Below, one piece after another: positions 20,906 to 29,604 of a stretch of DNA of 64,000 nt (the first letter of the stretch is position 1; each line of letters begins with the position of its first letter). The DNA is from Pseudomonadota bacterium (GTDB lineage Bacteria > Pseudomonadota > Gammaproteobacteria > Pseudomonadales > Oceanobacteraceae). Location of the stretch: positions 62,001 to 126,000 of the forward strand of contig JAIXHJ010000001.1 in the NCBI GenBank assembly GCA_030145845.1, in the 5' to 3' direction. The position numbers were made by a program, and so were the translations under genes. The notes under the pieces were generated by a model, which saw nothing but the letters and a program-made list of their open reading frames with translations, was not told the origin of the DNA and ran no database searches.

Positions 20906-22072
20906 ATGTCAGCCGTAGCGTCTTCTGTTCCTGTCCGCCAGCTGTCACTGTTTTACGCCCTGTATTTTTCCCTGCTCGGCTGTATAGCCCCGTACTGGGG
21001 GCTGTATCTGCAGCAGCGTTCGTTTTCCGCGCAGGATATCGGACTGCTGATGGGCGGTTTCGGGCTGGTGCGGATTCTCGCTCCCAATATCTGGGCAGCG
21101 CTCAGTCATCGCTTCCGTTCACCACTGCAGATGGTTCGTCTCGCCGGGGTGATGACCCTGATTTGTTTCTCATTTATCTGGCTGGCGCAAAGCCGCAGTG
21201 CCGTGCTGCTGGTGATGGTCAGTTACGGTTTTTTCTGGGCGGCGATGCTGCCGCAGTATGAAGCCATTACCATGCAGGCGCTGAATAATCAGATCGGTGC
21301 TTACAGCCGTATCCGGGTATGGGGGTCGGTCGGTTTTATTCTGCTGGTGCTGTGTGCCGGTGTGCTGTTTGACTATTTTTCCGTAGCGCTGCTACCAGTG
21401 CTGATGTTTTTACTGATGCTGGCCGTGGTCATTAACAGCCTGACGCTGAAATCTGCGGCGGTGAGCAGTGACAGTCACGATACCGGAGTTTCTTTCAGGG
21501 AAAAAATAATTTCCTGGCCGGTAATTTCTTTTATTGTCATGACGGTCCTGCTGCAGATAAGTCACGGGCCTTATTACACATTTTTCAGTATCTGGCTGGA
21601 GGCCCATCATTACGCCAGTTGGCAGATCGGTGTGCTGTGGGCGGCTGGTGTCACTGCAGAGGTGATTCTTTTCTGGCAGTTCCATCGTCTGGTCAATCTG
21701 TTCAGTCTGCAGATGTGGTGCATTGTCAGTCTGCTGCTGACCGCGTTACGCTGGGTATTGGTCGCACGGTACCCGGAAAATGCCCTGATTCTTCTGCTGG
21801 CACAGTTTACGCATGCATTCAGCTTTGGTGCCATGCATGTGGTTGCCATGCGTTACGTGCAGAACTTTTTTCCGGGCAGCTTGCAGGGAAAAGGTCAGGC
21901 GCTTTATTCCAGTGTGGGTTTCGGCCTGGGTGGGGCTGCCGGGGCCTGGCTGAGTGGCATGTTGTGGCAGGAAGCCGGGGGGCAGGGCGTTTTCCTGCTG
22001 GCTTCTGTAGCGGCGGCTGCCGCTCTGCTGGTTGCCTGGGCTGGTCTCAGAACTGAAACAGACAATTCTTAA
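20906..22072 (+). CDS. MFS transporter, HcaT/PPP-like family
   Basis: 388 residues, twelve predicted membrane helices. The N terminus (LSLFYALYFSLLGCIAPYWG) and LLMGGFGLVRILAPNIW match the MFS_1-like group that includes the 3-phenylpropionate permease HcaT. The substrate is unknown. The ATG at 20906 is chosen because the longer frame begins inside the aroC terminator. The position behind aroC is conserved in pseudomonads. Confidence 0.87.
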   Translation: MSAVASSVPVRQLSLFYALYFSLLGCIAPYWGLYLQQRSFSAQDIGLLMGGFGLVRILAPNIWAALSHRFRSPLQMVRLAGVMTLICFSFIWLAQSRSAVLLVMVSYGFFWAAMLPQYEAITMQALNNQIGAYSRIRVWGSVGFILLVLCAGVLFDYFSVALLPVLMFLLMLAVVINSLTLKSAAVSSDSHDTGVSFREKIISWPVISFIVMTVLLQISHGPYYTFFSIWLEAHHYASWQIGVLWAAGVTAEVILFWQFHRLVNLFSLQMWCIVSLLLTALRWVLVARYPENALILLLAQFTHAFSFGAMHVVAMRYVQNFFPGSLQGKGQALYSSVGFGLGGAAGAWLSGMLWQEAGGQGVFLLASVAAAAALLVAWAGLRTETDNS

Positions 22073-22120
22073 TACTAATGTTATCAATGGAAATGAACAG
22101 GCATAAGCTCAGGAGCAGGT

Positions 22121-22369
22121 ATGAAAATTAATGTTAGTTTTGACATGACGCCGGAAGAATTCCGTAAAGTACTGGGGTTGCCGGATGTGCAGGCGTTCCA
22201 GCAGGAATTTTTTTCCACCGTGCTGGAAAAAATGAAGGCCGGGGAAGAAGGCTATGACCCCATCAGTCTTTATCAGCCGATGTTTAATGAAGGTCTGAAT
22301 ACGATGACTCAGCTGCAGAATGCTATGTTCAGCATGATGTCAGGTCAGACTCAGGCATCGGATAAGTAG
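22121..22369 (+). CDS. Small DUF6489-like protein
   Basis: 82 residues: MKINVSFDMTPEEFRKVLGL, then VQAFQQEFF and a Met/Gln-rich amphipathic C terminus (MTQLQNAMFSMMSG) reminiscent of phasin helices. It matches the pattern of DUF6489 proteins. AGGAGCAGGT precedes the ATG. Located just upstream of phasin and PHA synthase genes, so a granule-associated role is possible but is inference. Confidence 0.75.
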   Translation: MKINVSFDMTPEEFRKVLGLPDVQAFQQEFFSTVLEKMKAGEEGYDPISLYQPMFNEGLNTMTQLQNAMFSMMSGQTQASDK

Positions 22370-22371
22370 GG

Positions 22372-22398
22372 CAATGCGGGACAGGTTTGACCGCATTG
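22372..22398 (+). terminator. Inverted repeat after the DUF6489-like gene
   Basis: CAATGCGG (22372-22379) pairs with CCGCATTG (22391-22398) around 11 bases, starting 3 bases after the stop. The U-run is poor (TTGTTC...), so termination would be partial. Confidence 0.35.
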
Positions 22399-22545
22399 TT
22401 CGCCCCGCAATTCAGGACTCAGTATAAAGATTGATAATTCGCAGGATTTTGGGAACTACTTGGCGTAGTGTCATTCAAGTGTAAGACAAAGTGTCCTAGT
22501 ATGGATGCGCCTTACCTGGTATCAGACTTTTGAAGGAGCAAGACT

Positions 22546-22935
22546 ATGCAAGAGAACATTCTTAACGCATTTACCGAACAGGCGAAAACCATGTACGCGC
22601 CGATGGCGAAGTTTAACAGTATGTTTGTCGAGAACATGGAAAAGATGACCGACTTTCAGCTGAATGCCATCAAGACTTATGCGGAAATGGGTCTGGAGCA
22701 GATGAAAAGTGCCACTGATGTTAAAGACGCAGATTCCCTGCGTACCTTTACAGCAGCACAGGCAGAAACAGTATCTGCACTGAACAAAAAGATCATGGAA
22801 GACGCGAAAGCATTTTCCGATATGGCTATGGATTTCAAAACGCAGGTTGAATCCATTATGGAAGAGGCCCGCTCTACCGCAGCCACAACCGCCACCACTG
22901 CTAAGCCAGCTGCCAAGCCTAAGTCAGCTGCCTGA
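22546..22935 (+). CDS. Phasin family protein
   Basis: 129 residues, helical, with a Phasin_2-type core (MQENILNAFTEQAKTMYAPM, then NMEKMTDFQLNAIKTYAEMG). The C-terminal tail is rich in Ala, Thr, Lys and Pro (TTAKPAAKPKSAA), like PhaF/PhaP tails that can bind DNA or granules. Coats polyhydroxyalkanoate granules and controls their size. A strong AAGGAG lies upstream. Followed by a terminator and then phaC. Confidence 0.92.
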   Translation: MQENILNAFTEQAKTMYAPMAKFNSMFVENMEKMTDFQLNAIKTYAEMGLEQMKSATDVKDADSLRTFTAAQAETVSALNKKIMEDAKAFSDMAMDFKTQVESIMEEARSTAATTATTAKPAAKPKSAA

Positions 22936-22952
22936 TCTCGTCTGATAACAGA

Positions 22953-22976
22953 GGCCACCGCAAGGTGGCCTTTTTT
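22953..22976 (+). terminator. Rho-independent terminator after the phasin gene
   Basis: GGCCACC (22953-22959), GCAA loop, GGTGGCC (22964-22970), then six T. The tetraloop and U-run make this a strong terminator, so phaC probably has its own promoter or relies on read-through. Confidence 0.9.
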
Positions 22977-23023
22977 GATTTGCAGAAGTATCTGCTTCTG
23001 TCGTTTCTTAATTCAGGTGATTT

Positions 23024-24841
23024 ATGAATGTGCCAAAGGAAAGCATAGAAACAGCGGTTCGTGATTATTATGATGTCGCAGCTCATATGGCTGAGCTGTA
23101 TGGCAAAGCTTTCGAAAGAATAGTTTCCCAGCCAACTTCTGCGGAGGATCCCGCTGCATCCGTGATGACGGATTTCAGCGAAGCCATGCGGGAGTTTGGT
23201 GAATCCCTGATGAAAACTCCCCAGACATTGATGAACTATCAGATGCAGCTGCTGGAAAAACAGCAGGAACTGTATCAGCGTACGGCGCTGCGTTTTCTGG
23301 GCAAGGACGTTGAGCCGGTGATTACACCGGAAAAAGGGGATAAACGCTTTAAAGATGAGCAGTGGAGTGATAATCCACTGTTTGACTACATCAAGCAGTT
23401 GTACCTGCTGCAGGCCAACAGTCTGATGGATATTATCAGAAATGATAATGGCCTGAGTGAACACGCAAAACAGAAAGTGGAATATCTGGTGCGTCAGTAT
23501 GTGAATGCGCTGTCGCCGACCAATTTTGCCGGCCTTAATCCGGAAGTGATCCGTAAAACCATGGAAAGTGGTGGCGCCAACTTCTTTAAGGGGCTGGAGC
23601 AGCTGATGAAAGACATGGAAGACAGCGTGCACGGTGCACTGAATGTCGCCATGACGGATACCAGTGCTTTTCAGGTCGGACGTAACGTCGCGGTGACACC
23701 GGGTAAGGTGATCTATCAGAACGATCTGATGCAGCTTATTCAGTACAGCCCAACGACGGAAAAAACGTATAAGCGGCCTTTACTGGTTGTGCCACCCTTT
23801 ATTAATAAATACTACATTCTCGACCTGAGGCAGGATAACTCCTTCCTTAAATGGCTGGTTGATCAGGGGCATACTGTCTTCTGTATTTCCTGGGTCAACG
23901 CCGGACCGTCACTGCGTGATAAAGGTTTTGATAATTATATGCTGGAAGGTCCGGTGGCAGCACTGGATGCGATTGAAAAAGCCACCGGCGAAAAAGAAGT
24001 CAATGCCATCGGTTATTGTGTTGGCGGTACGCTGCTGGCAACCACCCTGGCGTATCTGCATAAGAAAAAGCAGGACCGGATCAGGTCGTCGACTTTCCTG
24101 GCCACGCTGATTGATTTTTCCATGCCGGGCGAAATTGGTGTCTTCATTAACGAAACCGCCATCAGCGGGCTGGAAAAACAGATGAATGTGCTGGGCTACT
24201 ATGATGGCCGGCAGATGTCGTTCAGTTTTAATACTTTACGTGAAAATGATCTGTTCTGGTCATTCTTTATCAATAATTATCTGAAAGGCGAGCGTCCGGC
24301 GGCGTTTGATCTGCTGTACTGGAATACAGACAGCACCAACCTGCCGGCACGTATGCATTCCTGGTATCTCCGTAACCTCTATCTGAATAATCAGCTGGTT
24401 GAGAAAAACGCCATTGAACTGGATGGTGAGAAAATTGATATCCGTCTGGTTAAAACGCCCTGTTATTTTATTTCCACGGCACAGGATCATATTGCCCTGT
24501 GGCAGGGAACCTATAAAGGGGCGAAGGTGTTGGGTGGGGGGAAAAATACCCGCTTTGTACTCGGTGGTTCGGGGCACATTGCCGGCATTGTTAATCCGCC
24601 GGCCAGTAACAAATATGGCTACTGGACCAGTGACAGTATGCCGGCCAGTGCCGAAGAATGGTACAAAAATACCACCAACCATGAAGGGTCCTGGTGGCTC
24701 GACTGGCAGCAGTGGATTCTGCAGCAGGGCGGTATGGAAGAAGTGGATGTCCGTGAGCCCGGCAGCGGCGAGCTGGCGGCGATTGAAGACGCTCCCGGGC
24801 GTTATGTGAAGCAGCGGATTATTGACGTACTGCACAAATGA
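23024..24841 (+). CDS. phaC: Class I poly(3-hydroxyalkanoate) synthase
   Basis: 605 residues. Polymerises (R)-3-hydroxyacyl-CoA into PHA storage polyester at the granule surface. The N-terminal PhaC_N domain (about 70-260) precedes an alpha/beta-hydrolase domain. The lipase-like box GYCVGG carries the catalytic Cys332, with Asp488 (AQDHIALW) and His518 (GGSGHIAGI) completing the triad. The size fits class I. No phaA or phaB is nearby in this window, so monomer supply is encoded elsewhere. Confidence 0.96.
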   Translation: MNVPKESIETAVRDYYDVAAHMAELYGKAFERIVSQPTSAEDPAASVMTDFSEAMREFGESLMKTPQTLMNYQMQLLEKQQELYQRTALRFLGKDVEPVITPEKGDKRFKDEQWSDNPLFDYIKQLYLLQANSLMDIIRNDNGLSEHAKQKVEYLVRQYVNALSPTNFAGLNPEVIRKTMESGGANFFKGLEQLMKDMEDSVHGALNVAMTDTSAFQVGRNVAVTPGKVIYQNDLMQLIQYSPTTEKTYKRPLLVVPPFINKYYILDLRQDNSFLKWLVDQGHTVFCISWVNAGPSLRDKGFDNYMLEGPVAALDAIEKATGEKEVNAIGYCVGGTLLATTLAYLHKKKQDRIRSSTFLATLIDFSMPGEIGVFINETAISGLEKQMNVLGYYDGRQMSFSFNTLRENDLFWSFFINNYLKGERPAAFDLLYWNTDSTNLPARMHSWYLRNLYLNNQLVEKNAIELDGEKIDIRLVKTPCYFISTAQDHIALWQGTYKGAKVLGGGKNTRFVLGGSGHIAGIVNPPASNKYGYWTSDSMPASAEEWYKNTTNHEGSWWLDWQQWILQQGGMEEVDVREPGSGELAAIEDAPGRYVKQRIIDVLHK

Positions 24842-24860
24842 TGTGACGGCAGTAATCTGT

Positions 24861-24893
24861 AACAAAAACGGCGCTCCGGCGCCGTTTTTGTTT
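24861..24893. terminator. Strong, potentially bidirectional terminator after phaC
   Basis: A 14-bp stem, AACAAAAACGGCGC (24861-24874) with GCGCCGTTTTTGTT (24879-24892), TCCG loop. A-rich on one side and T-rich on the other. Its main use is for phaC. Confidence 0.92.
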
Positions 24894-24942
24894 GCTGTTA
24901 TTTCCGTTATGATGCCAGCAGATGCCTTTGGAAGGATGATGC

Positions 24943-25386
24943 GTGTCAGATTTTGATCAGGAATCGATAGTTTACGGTGTGATCCGTCACAGCCCGGTGG
25001 CCGATGAATTTACCGCCCGCCTGCAGCGGCGCTCAAACTGGAGTGCTGTGCAGTCTCTGCCGCTGGGTGTGGACGATGACTGGTCGCTGCTGTGCCGTGA
25101 AATGTTCTCCATGCCGGGTGATGACGTCTTCAGCGGCACTTATCAGACCCAGCTGATTCATTTTGCTGCTTCCTATAAGGCGGTGGAATACGAATGGGAA
25201 CACTGGCTGCGTCAGTTTGAGAGTCTGCTGAAAAGCATGTACTGGGTGTCGGCGACGGTTCATCTGGAGACGGAGCTGTCCGGTAAGCATACTTTCAACT
25301 GGCATGCTGAACATGGCCATGTGCCATCGGATAATGAGCTGCGTATGAGCTGTGAGTGGGAACGGGAGGCCAGCTTTGCCGTCTGA
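24943..25386 (+). CDS. Hypothetical protein
   Basis: 147 residues from a GTG start with GGAAGGA 8 bases upstream; no ATG is in frame nearby. Soluble, Trp-rich and acidic (the YEWEHWLRQF and HTFNWHAEHGH segments stand out; the latter has three His). No signal peptide or known motif recognised. It is the first gene of a compact three-gene set with overlapping ends (24943-25871), before mnmC on the other strand. Confidence 0.7.
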   Translation: MSDFDQESIVYGVIRHSPVADEFTARLQRRSNWSAVQSLPLGVDDDWSLLCREMFSMPGDDVFSGTYQTQLIHFAASYKAVEYEWEHWLRQFESLLKSMYWVSATVHLETELSGKHTFNWHAEHGHVPSDNELRMSCEWEREASFAV

Positions 25387-25669
25387 CGTTCCGCCACAGG
25401 ATGATGCACCGTTTGAAGGGGTGCTGGAAGTGCCCTGGCAGCGGCTGAGTCAGGATGCCCTGGACGGTATTCTGGCAGAGTTTGTCAGCCGCGAAGGCAC
25501 TGATTACGGTGATTACGACTATTCCCTGGATGATAAAAAACAGCACGTGCTCAATCAGTTGCAGCGCGGTGATGCCGTAATTTTATTTGACCCGTTGTCG
25601 TCGACCTGCCACATTGAAATGGCACGCGTTTTACGCGCCCATGGCTGGTCGGGAGGTCAGGATGGATGA
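25376..25669 (+). CDS. UPF0270 (YheU-like) protein with N-terminal extension
   Basis: 97 residues. The UPF0270 core starts near residue 19 (EVPWQRLSQDALDGILAEFV) and contains REGTDYGDYDYSLDDK and the RGDAVILFDP block. The family is normally about 72 residues of unknown function. The favoured start is the TTG at 25376, because GGGAGG sits six bases upstream; a GTG at 25352 is the alternative, and there is no suitable ATG. Overlaps the upstream gene by 11 bases. Confidence 0.8.
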   Translation: MPSDVPPQDDAPFEGVLEVPWQRLSQDALDGILAEFVSREGTDYGDYDYSLDDKKQHVLNQLQRGDAVILFDPLSSTCHIEMARVLRAHGWSGGQDG

Positions 25670-25871
25670 TCTTAAGCAACAGCAACTGAAACGCCGTATC
25701 AATCAGGCCCTGGGCGATATTGATGCGATGAAGGCACAGCTGGCCGAAGTCCGCCACTGCTGTGCTGAACTGTCGGCCGCCATGCGTCAGATCCGCGAAG
25801 ATTCTGAGCGCGCCCGGGCCAGAGCGAAAGCCGATGCCGAGCGCCGCCGGCGCCTCAAACGGGTGGTCTGA
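25662..25871 (+). CDS. Small basic coiled-coil protein
   Basis: 69 residues, almost entirely helical and charged: heptad-like leucines early, then an Arg-rich end (ERARARAKADAERRRRLKRV). Contains a Cys-Cys pair near residue 32. The ATG at 25662 follows GGGAGGT and overlaps the UPF0270 stop, so it is translated in the same operon. No family recognised; basic tail suggests nucleic-acid contact, which is speculative. Confidence 0.65.
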   Translation: MDDLKQQQLKRRINQALGDIDAMKAQLAEVRHCCAELSAAMRQIREDSERARARAKADAERRRRLKRVV

Positions 25872-25885
25872 TCCCGCCTCTGTTG

Positions 25886-27937
25886 TCAGCTGCCGCTCAG
25901 TTCCGCTGGCAGACGACGTCTTACCATATCCCGCAGCAGAAAACGTCCCGGCCACAGCGCCGCGTAAATACCTTTGCTCACCGGCAGGGCATCCCCGCTG
26001 ATCATGGCCGCCAGCAGCGCCGCACACAGAGGGGCGGATGCCAGTCCGCGTGAACCATGGCCGATATTCAGCCACAGTCCCGGCAGATGTGCGACTTCGC
26101 AGGCCGGTATCTGTTTCGCATTTTTCACCATAGGTGAAAAGTCCCGTACAAAGGCGGGGCTATCAACCACAGGTCCGGCCATGGGCAGGTAATCCGGCGT
26201 GGTGCAGCGGAAACCGACACGGCCGCCGGTAATGGCTTTCAGGCTGGCCTGTCCGGCAATCTGGTGCCAGGCCGGGCCGAAGTCCGGCAGATGACTGATG
26301 TTACTCAGATGATCGGTATCGCGGACCTCTTCGCCGTCGTCACGCAGATTGTAAGTGGCTCCCAGACACTGACGCCCCTGATGGGCCGGTGCCATATAGC
26401 TGCGGCCACAGAGTACCGTATTCAGTGGCGGGGTAACGTCAGCGTTCAGGTAGCTGAGCTGGCCGCGGATGCGTTTCACCGGCAGATAGGCCTCAGGTAA
26501 CAGGCTGCGTGCACCGGCGGCGGCGGCAATGACCAGCTGATCGCAATCGATAACCTGCTCTGCGCTGCGCACCTGCCAGCCGGTACCGTTCTGAGCAACT
26601 GCGTCCACAGACTGCTGCCGGAAGCGGATGGCAGGGTGATCAAGCAGGGTGTGGCACAGTTCTGCCGGGCTGACCCAGCCGGCCTGTGGGTAGAACAGGC
26701 CGCCATACTGCTGTTCGCAGCCGGCAATAGCGGAGGCCTGCTCCCGGTCCAGCGCATGCACCAGGGCGCGTGGCAGTGGCCGTGCCTGCATAAACTTCTG
26801 CTGGCGCTGCTGCTCTTTGTCGTCATACGCCAGCTGCAGCACACCACATTGCTGCCAGTGGTCATCAGGCTTATCCCCGTTGCCCAGGTAACGCTGCATA
26901 TAAGGCAGGGCATGGAGGAAGGCTGCGAGATAGAAATCGGTGTGGATGGCCTGATCACTGGCCGCCAGTTTCACATACAAACCGCCCTGGGGATTGCCGG
27001 AACCGCCGCTGGCAATGCCTCCGGCATCAAATACCTGAACGTCATAGCCACGTTCCGCCAGTGCCCGTGCGGTGGTAGCGCCGGCCAGGCCGGCACCGAC
27101 AATAATGGCCCGTTTTCCATCGCCTGCCCGGGCCGGCAGATTCCAGGGATCATGCAGGGCAAAGGGTGGGCGTTCGGGGCCGCAACGGCGGTTAAACACG
27201 CCGGCCAGCATTTCGCGTTTGCGGCCATAACCGGGTACCCGGCTGACCTGAAAACCGGCGCCGAGCAGGCCGCGGCGGACCAGGCCGGCTGCGGTGAAGG
27301 TGGCCAGTGTTGTCGGTTGGCTGCCCTGATACTGCTGTGGGCTGAGCTGACTCAGGCGGCGCATATTGCGGAACAGCTCGTCGCTCCACATATCGGGGTT
27401 TCTGGCCGGGGCAAAGCCATCCAGATACCAGGCGTGAACCGGTCCGCTGAGTTCCGGCAGGGCCTGGTGGATATCATCAAAAATCAGGGTCAGGGCGATC
27501 TTTTCTTCCGGCCAGACCAGATGGTGGAAACCGGATACCGGCAGCGGGTACTGAGCCAGCAGTTGCCCGCTCAGTGCTGCCAGTTCCGGCCACAGGGCCA
27601 GTGCCTGTTCCAGTTGTGGTCTGCTCAGTGGGTATTTTTCAATACTGGTGAAATGCAGCCAGCGGCTGTTATCGCTGTGGTTCTGGTGGCTGCGCCAGCT
27701 CTGCCAGGTCATCAGGAAATTCAGGCCGGTGCCAAAGCCGGTCTCAACAATGCGGAACGGCCCCTGCCAGTCAGCCCAGCGCTGCGGCAGGCCGTTATGT
27801 TGCAGGAACACATAACGGCTTTCTTCCAGTCCGTTTTCTACGGAAAAATAGGGATCATCAAACTGTGTGGATACCGGCTGACCATCATCGCGCCAGATAA
27901 GGTCAGGAGCTGAAGGAGAGTGATTACTGACAGACAC
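25886..27937 (-). CDS. mnmC: Bifunctional tRNA mnm5s2U biosynthesis protein MnmC
   Basis: 683 residues. The C-terminal FAD-dependent oxidase removes the carboxymethyl group from cmnm5(s2)U34 and the N-terminal SAM-dependent methyltransferase then makes mnm5(s2)U34 in tRNA. The N-terminal domain (about 1-245) has ETGFGTGLNFL. The oxidase domain starts near residue 275 with the dinucleotide motif GAGLAGATTARALAERGYDV and GGIASGGSGNPQGG. Both domains are intact and the length is normal. It ends 14 bases from the convergent coiled-coil gene, with no clear terminator. Confidence 0.95.
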   Translation of the reverse strand: MSVSNHSPSAPDLIWRDDGQPVSTQFDDPYFSVENGLEESRYVFLQHNGLPQRWADWQGPFRIVETGFGTGLNFLMTWQSWRSHQNHSDNSRWLHFTSIEKYPLSRPQLEQALALWPELAALSGQLLAQYPLPVSGFHHLVWPEEKIALTLIFDDIHQALPELSGPVHAWYLDGFAPARNPDMWSDELFRNMRRLSQLSPQQYQGSQPTTLATFTAAGLVRRGLLGAGFQVSRVPGYGRKREMLAGVFNRRCGPERPPFALHDPWNLPARAGDGKRAIIVGAGLAGATTARALAERGYDVQVFDAGGIASGGSGNPQGGLYVKLAASDQAIHTDFYLAAFLHALPYMQRYLGNGDKPDDHWQQCGVLQLAYDDKEQQRQQKFMQARPLPRALVHALDREQASAIAGCEQQYGGLFYPQAGWVSPAELCHTLLDHPAIRFRQQSVDAVAQNGTGWQVRSAEQVIDCDQLVIAAAAGARSLLPEAYLPVKRIRGQLSYLNADVTPPLNTVLCGRSYMAPAHQGRQCLGATYNLRDDGEEVRDTDHLSNISHLPDFGPAWHQIAGQASLKAITGGRVGFRCTTPDYLPMAGPVVDSPAFVRDFSPMVKNAKQIPACEVAHLPGLWLNIGHGSRGLASAPLCAALLAAMISGDALPVSKGIYAALWPGRFLLRDMVRRRLPAELSGS

Positions 27938-28026
27938 AGATAATTTCCGGATGCTGATTCACAAAGGGGGCAGTGTAACGCATCCTGCGGCAGACAATGC
28001 GCACACAGGTCACGTATGATGCGCGC

Positions 28027-28908
28027 ATGATAACCGAAATCCTTGCTGTTATGGCGCCGGTGTTCACCTGTGCCGCCATTGGTTTTTTCTGGGCCCGCCG
28101 CGGTTATTCCTTTGATGCTGAATTTATTTCGCGGCTGGTGCTGAACGTCGGTGCTCCGTGCCTGATGGTGTCTGTGCTGGGCACCGTGGAAATGGATCTG
28201 ACCGCCTTTAAACATACGGCGCTGGCCTGTGTTCTGGTGGCTGTGATTATGACGCTGCTGGGCGTGCTGGTGCCGCGTCTGCTGGGGCACGACGTGCGTG
28301 CCTATCTGCCGTCATTTGTGTTTCCCAACGTCGGTAATATGGGACTGCCGGTGTGTATGCTGGCATTTGGTGATGAAGGCCTTGCCCTGGCGCTGGCGTT
28401 TTTTATTGTGCTGTCGGTGGCGCATTTCCCGGCCGGTATTCTGCTTGCCGGTGGCCGCCAGGCGGGCGGTCTCAGCGGTTTATTCCGTATGCCCATTCTG
28501 TATGCCATTGTGATGGCACTGCTGTTGTTGTGGCAGGGCTGGCAGCTGCCGCCAGCCGTGCAGAATGTGACCCAGCTGATTGGTGGCATGACGATTCCGC
28601 TGATGCTGATTACGCTGGGCGTGTCGCTGCAGCGGCTGCATGTGCGGCAATGGAAAGCGTCGCTGTTGTACAGTCTGCTGCGTGTTGCCGGCGGATTTGT
28701 GGCGGGTTTACTGGTGGTGTGGCTGCTGGGGCTTGAGGGAACGGAACGCGGGATTGTGCTGATACAGGCGTCGATGCCAGTGGCCGTGTTCAATTATCTG
28801 TTTGCTGAACGCTATCAGCGTCAGCCGGAAGCGGTGGCCGGAATGGTGGTGATGTCGACGCTGCTGTCATTTGTCACCGTTCCGGCCCTGCTGTGGTGGC
28901 TGCTGTAA
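28027..28908 (+). CDS. AEC family transporter (auxin efflux carrier-like permease)
   Basis: 293 residues, about ten membrane helices in two halves, starting MITEILAVMAPVFTCAAIGF. The NVGNMGLPVCMLAFGDEGLA segment is the conserved substrate/ion region. AEC carriers move small organic acids; the substrate here is not evident. The ATG at 28027 places the first helix at the N terminus as in relatives; the frame also has an ATG at 27997. Its stop directly abuts the convergent cyclophilin stop. Confidence 0.88.
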   Translation: MITEILAVMAPVFTCAAIGFFWARRGYSFDAEFISRLVLNVGAPCLMVSVLGTVEMDLTAFKHTALACVLVAVIMTLLGVLVPRLLGHDVRAYLPSFVFPNVGNMGLPVCMLAFGDEGLALALAFFIVLSVAHFPAGILLAGGRQAGGLSGLFRMPILYAIVMALLLLWQGWQLPPAVQNVTQLIGGMTIPLMLITLGVSLQRLHVRQWKASLLYSLLRVAGGFVAGLLVVWLLGLEGTERGIVLIQASMPVAVFNYLFAERYQRQPEAVAGMVVMSTLLSFVTVPALLWWLL

Positions 28909-29490
28909 TTATTCGCCGGTGACGGTTACCGAGTTGATGGTGACCGTGCTGACCGGTACATCACGCGGCCCGGTCGGGGCATTGGCGATACGGTCAACGA
29001 TGTCCATACCACTGACCACTTTACCGAATACGGCATAGCCGAAATCCCGTGCGCCGTGGTCGAGAAAGCTGTTGTCTTTGACATTAATGAAGAACTGGCT
29101 GGTGGCGCTGTTCACATCCCGGGTGCGGGCCATGGCAATGGTGCCGCGCAGGTTTTTCAGGCCATTATCGGCTTCATTTTTGATCGCTGGCAGGGTGGCC
29201 TTACGGCGCATGTCTGCGCTGAAACCACCGCCCTGAATCATAAAGTCTTTGATCACGCGGTGAAAAATGGTGCCGTCGTAGTGACCGCTGCTGACATAAG
29301 TCAGGAAGTTGTCGACACTGACCGGCGCATTGGCACGGTCCAGCTGCAATACAATATCGCCTTCGCTGGTCGACATCAGAACGTTGACTCTTGCTGCCGG
29401 CGTCGCTGCATTTTCATCGGCGTGGGCGAACAGTGTACTCAAAGACAGCAGGGTGGTGAGCAGAAAACGTGAGATAAAAGCGTTACGCAT
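28909..29490 (-). CDS. Periplasmic peptidyl-prolyl cis-trans isomerase (cyclophilin)
   Basis: 193 residues from the ATG at 29490, preceded by GGAGAACC. The signal peptide ends AHA-DE near residue 24. The cyclophilin domain has the catalytic [14 protein letters not shown] and GTIAMAR segments, plus [14 protein letters not shown]. Catalyses proline isomerisation in exported proteins, as E. coli PpiA does. A longer in-frame start at 29517 would spoil the signal peptide. Confidence 0.93.
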   Translation of the reverse strand: MRNAFISRFLLTTLLSLSTLFAHADENAATPAARVNVLMSTSEGDIVLQLDRANAPVSVDNFLTYVSSGHYDGTIFHRVIKDFMIQGGGFSADMRRKATLPAIKNEADNGLKNLRGTIAMARTRDVNSATSQFFINVKDNSFLDHGARDFGYAVFGKVVSGMDIVDRIANAPTGPRDVPVSTVTINSVTVTGE

Positions 29491-29561
29491 AAGGTTCTCC
29501 GGAAACAGAAAAAGCAATCAGCCTGAACGGGACGGTTGTGGGGGCAGCGGTATCCGCCCGG

Positions 29562-29590
29562 CCAATAAAACGGGGGCTGCAGCCCCCGTT
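29562..29590 (-). terminator. Rho-independent terminator after the SH3 protein gene
   Basis: A perfect palindrome, AACGGGGGCTGC (29569-29580) with AGCCCCCGTT (29581-29590), is followed on the minus strand by TTTTATT. It begins 15 bases after the SH3-protein stop. Confidence 0.85.
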
Positions 29591-29604
29591 GATGGTGTGA
29601 TAAC

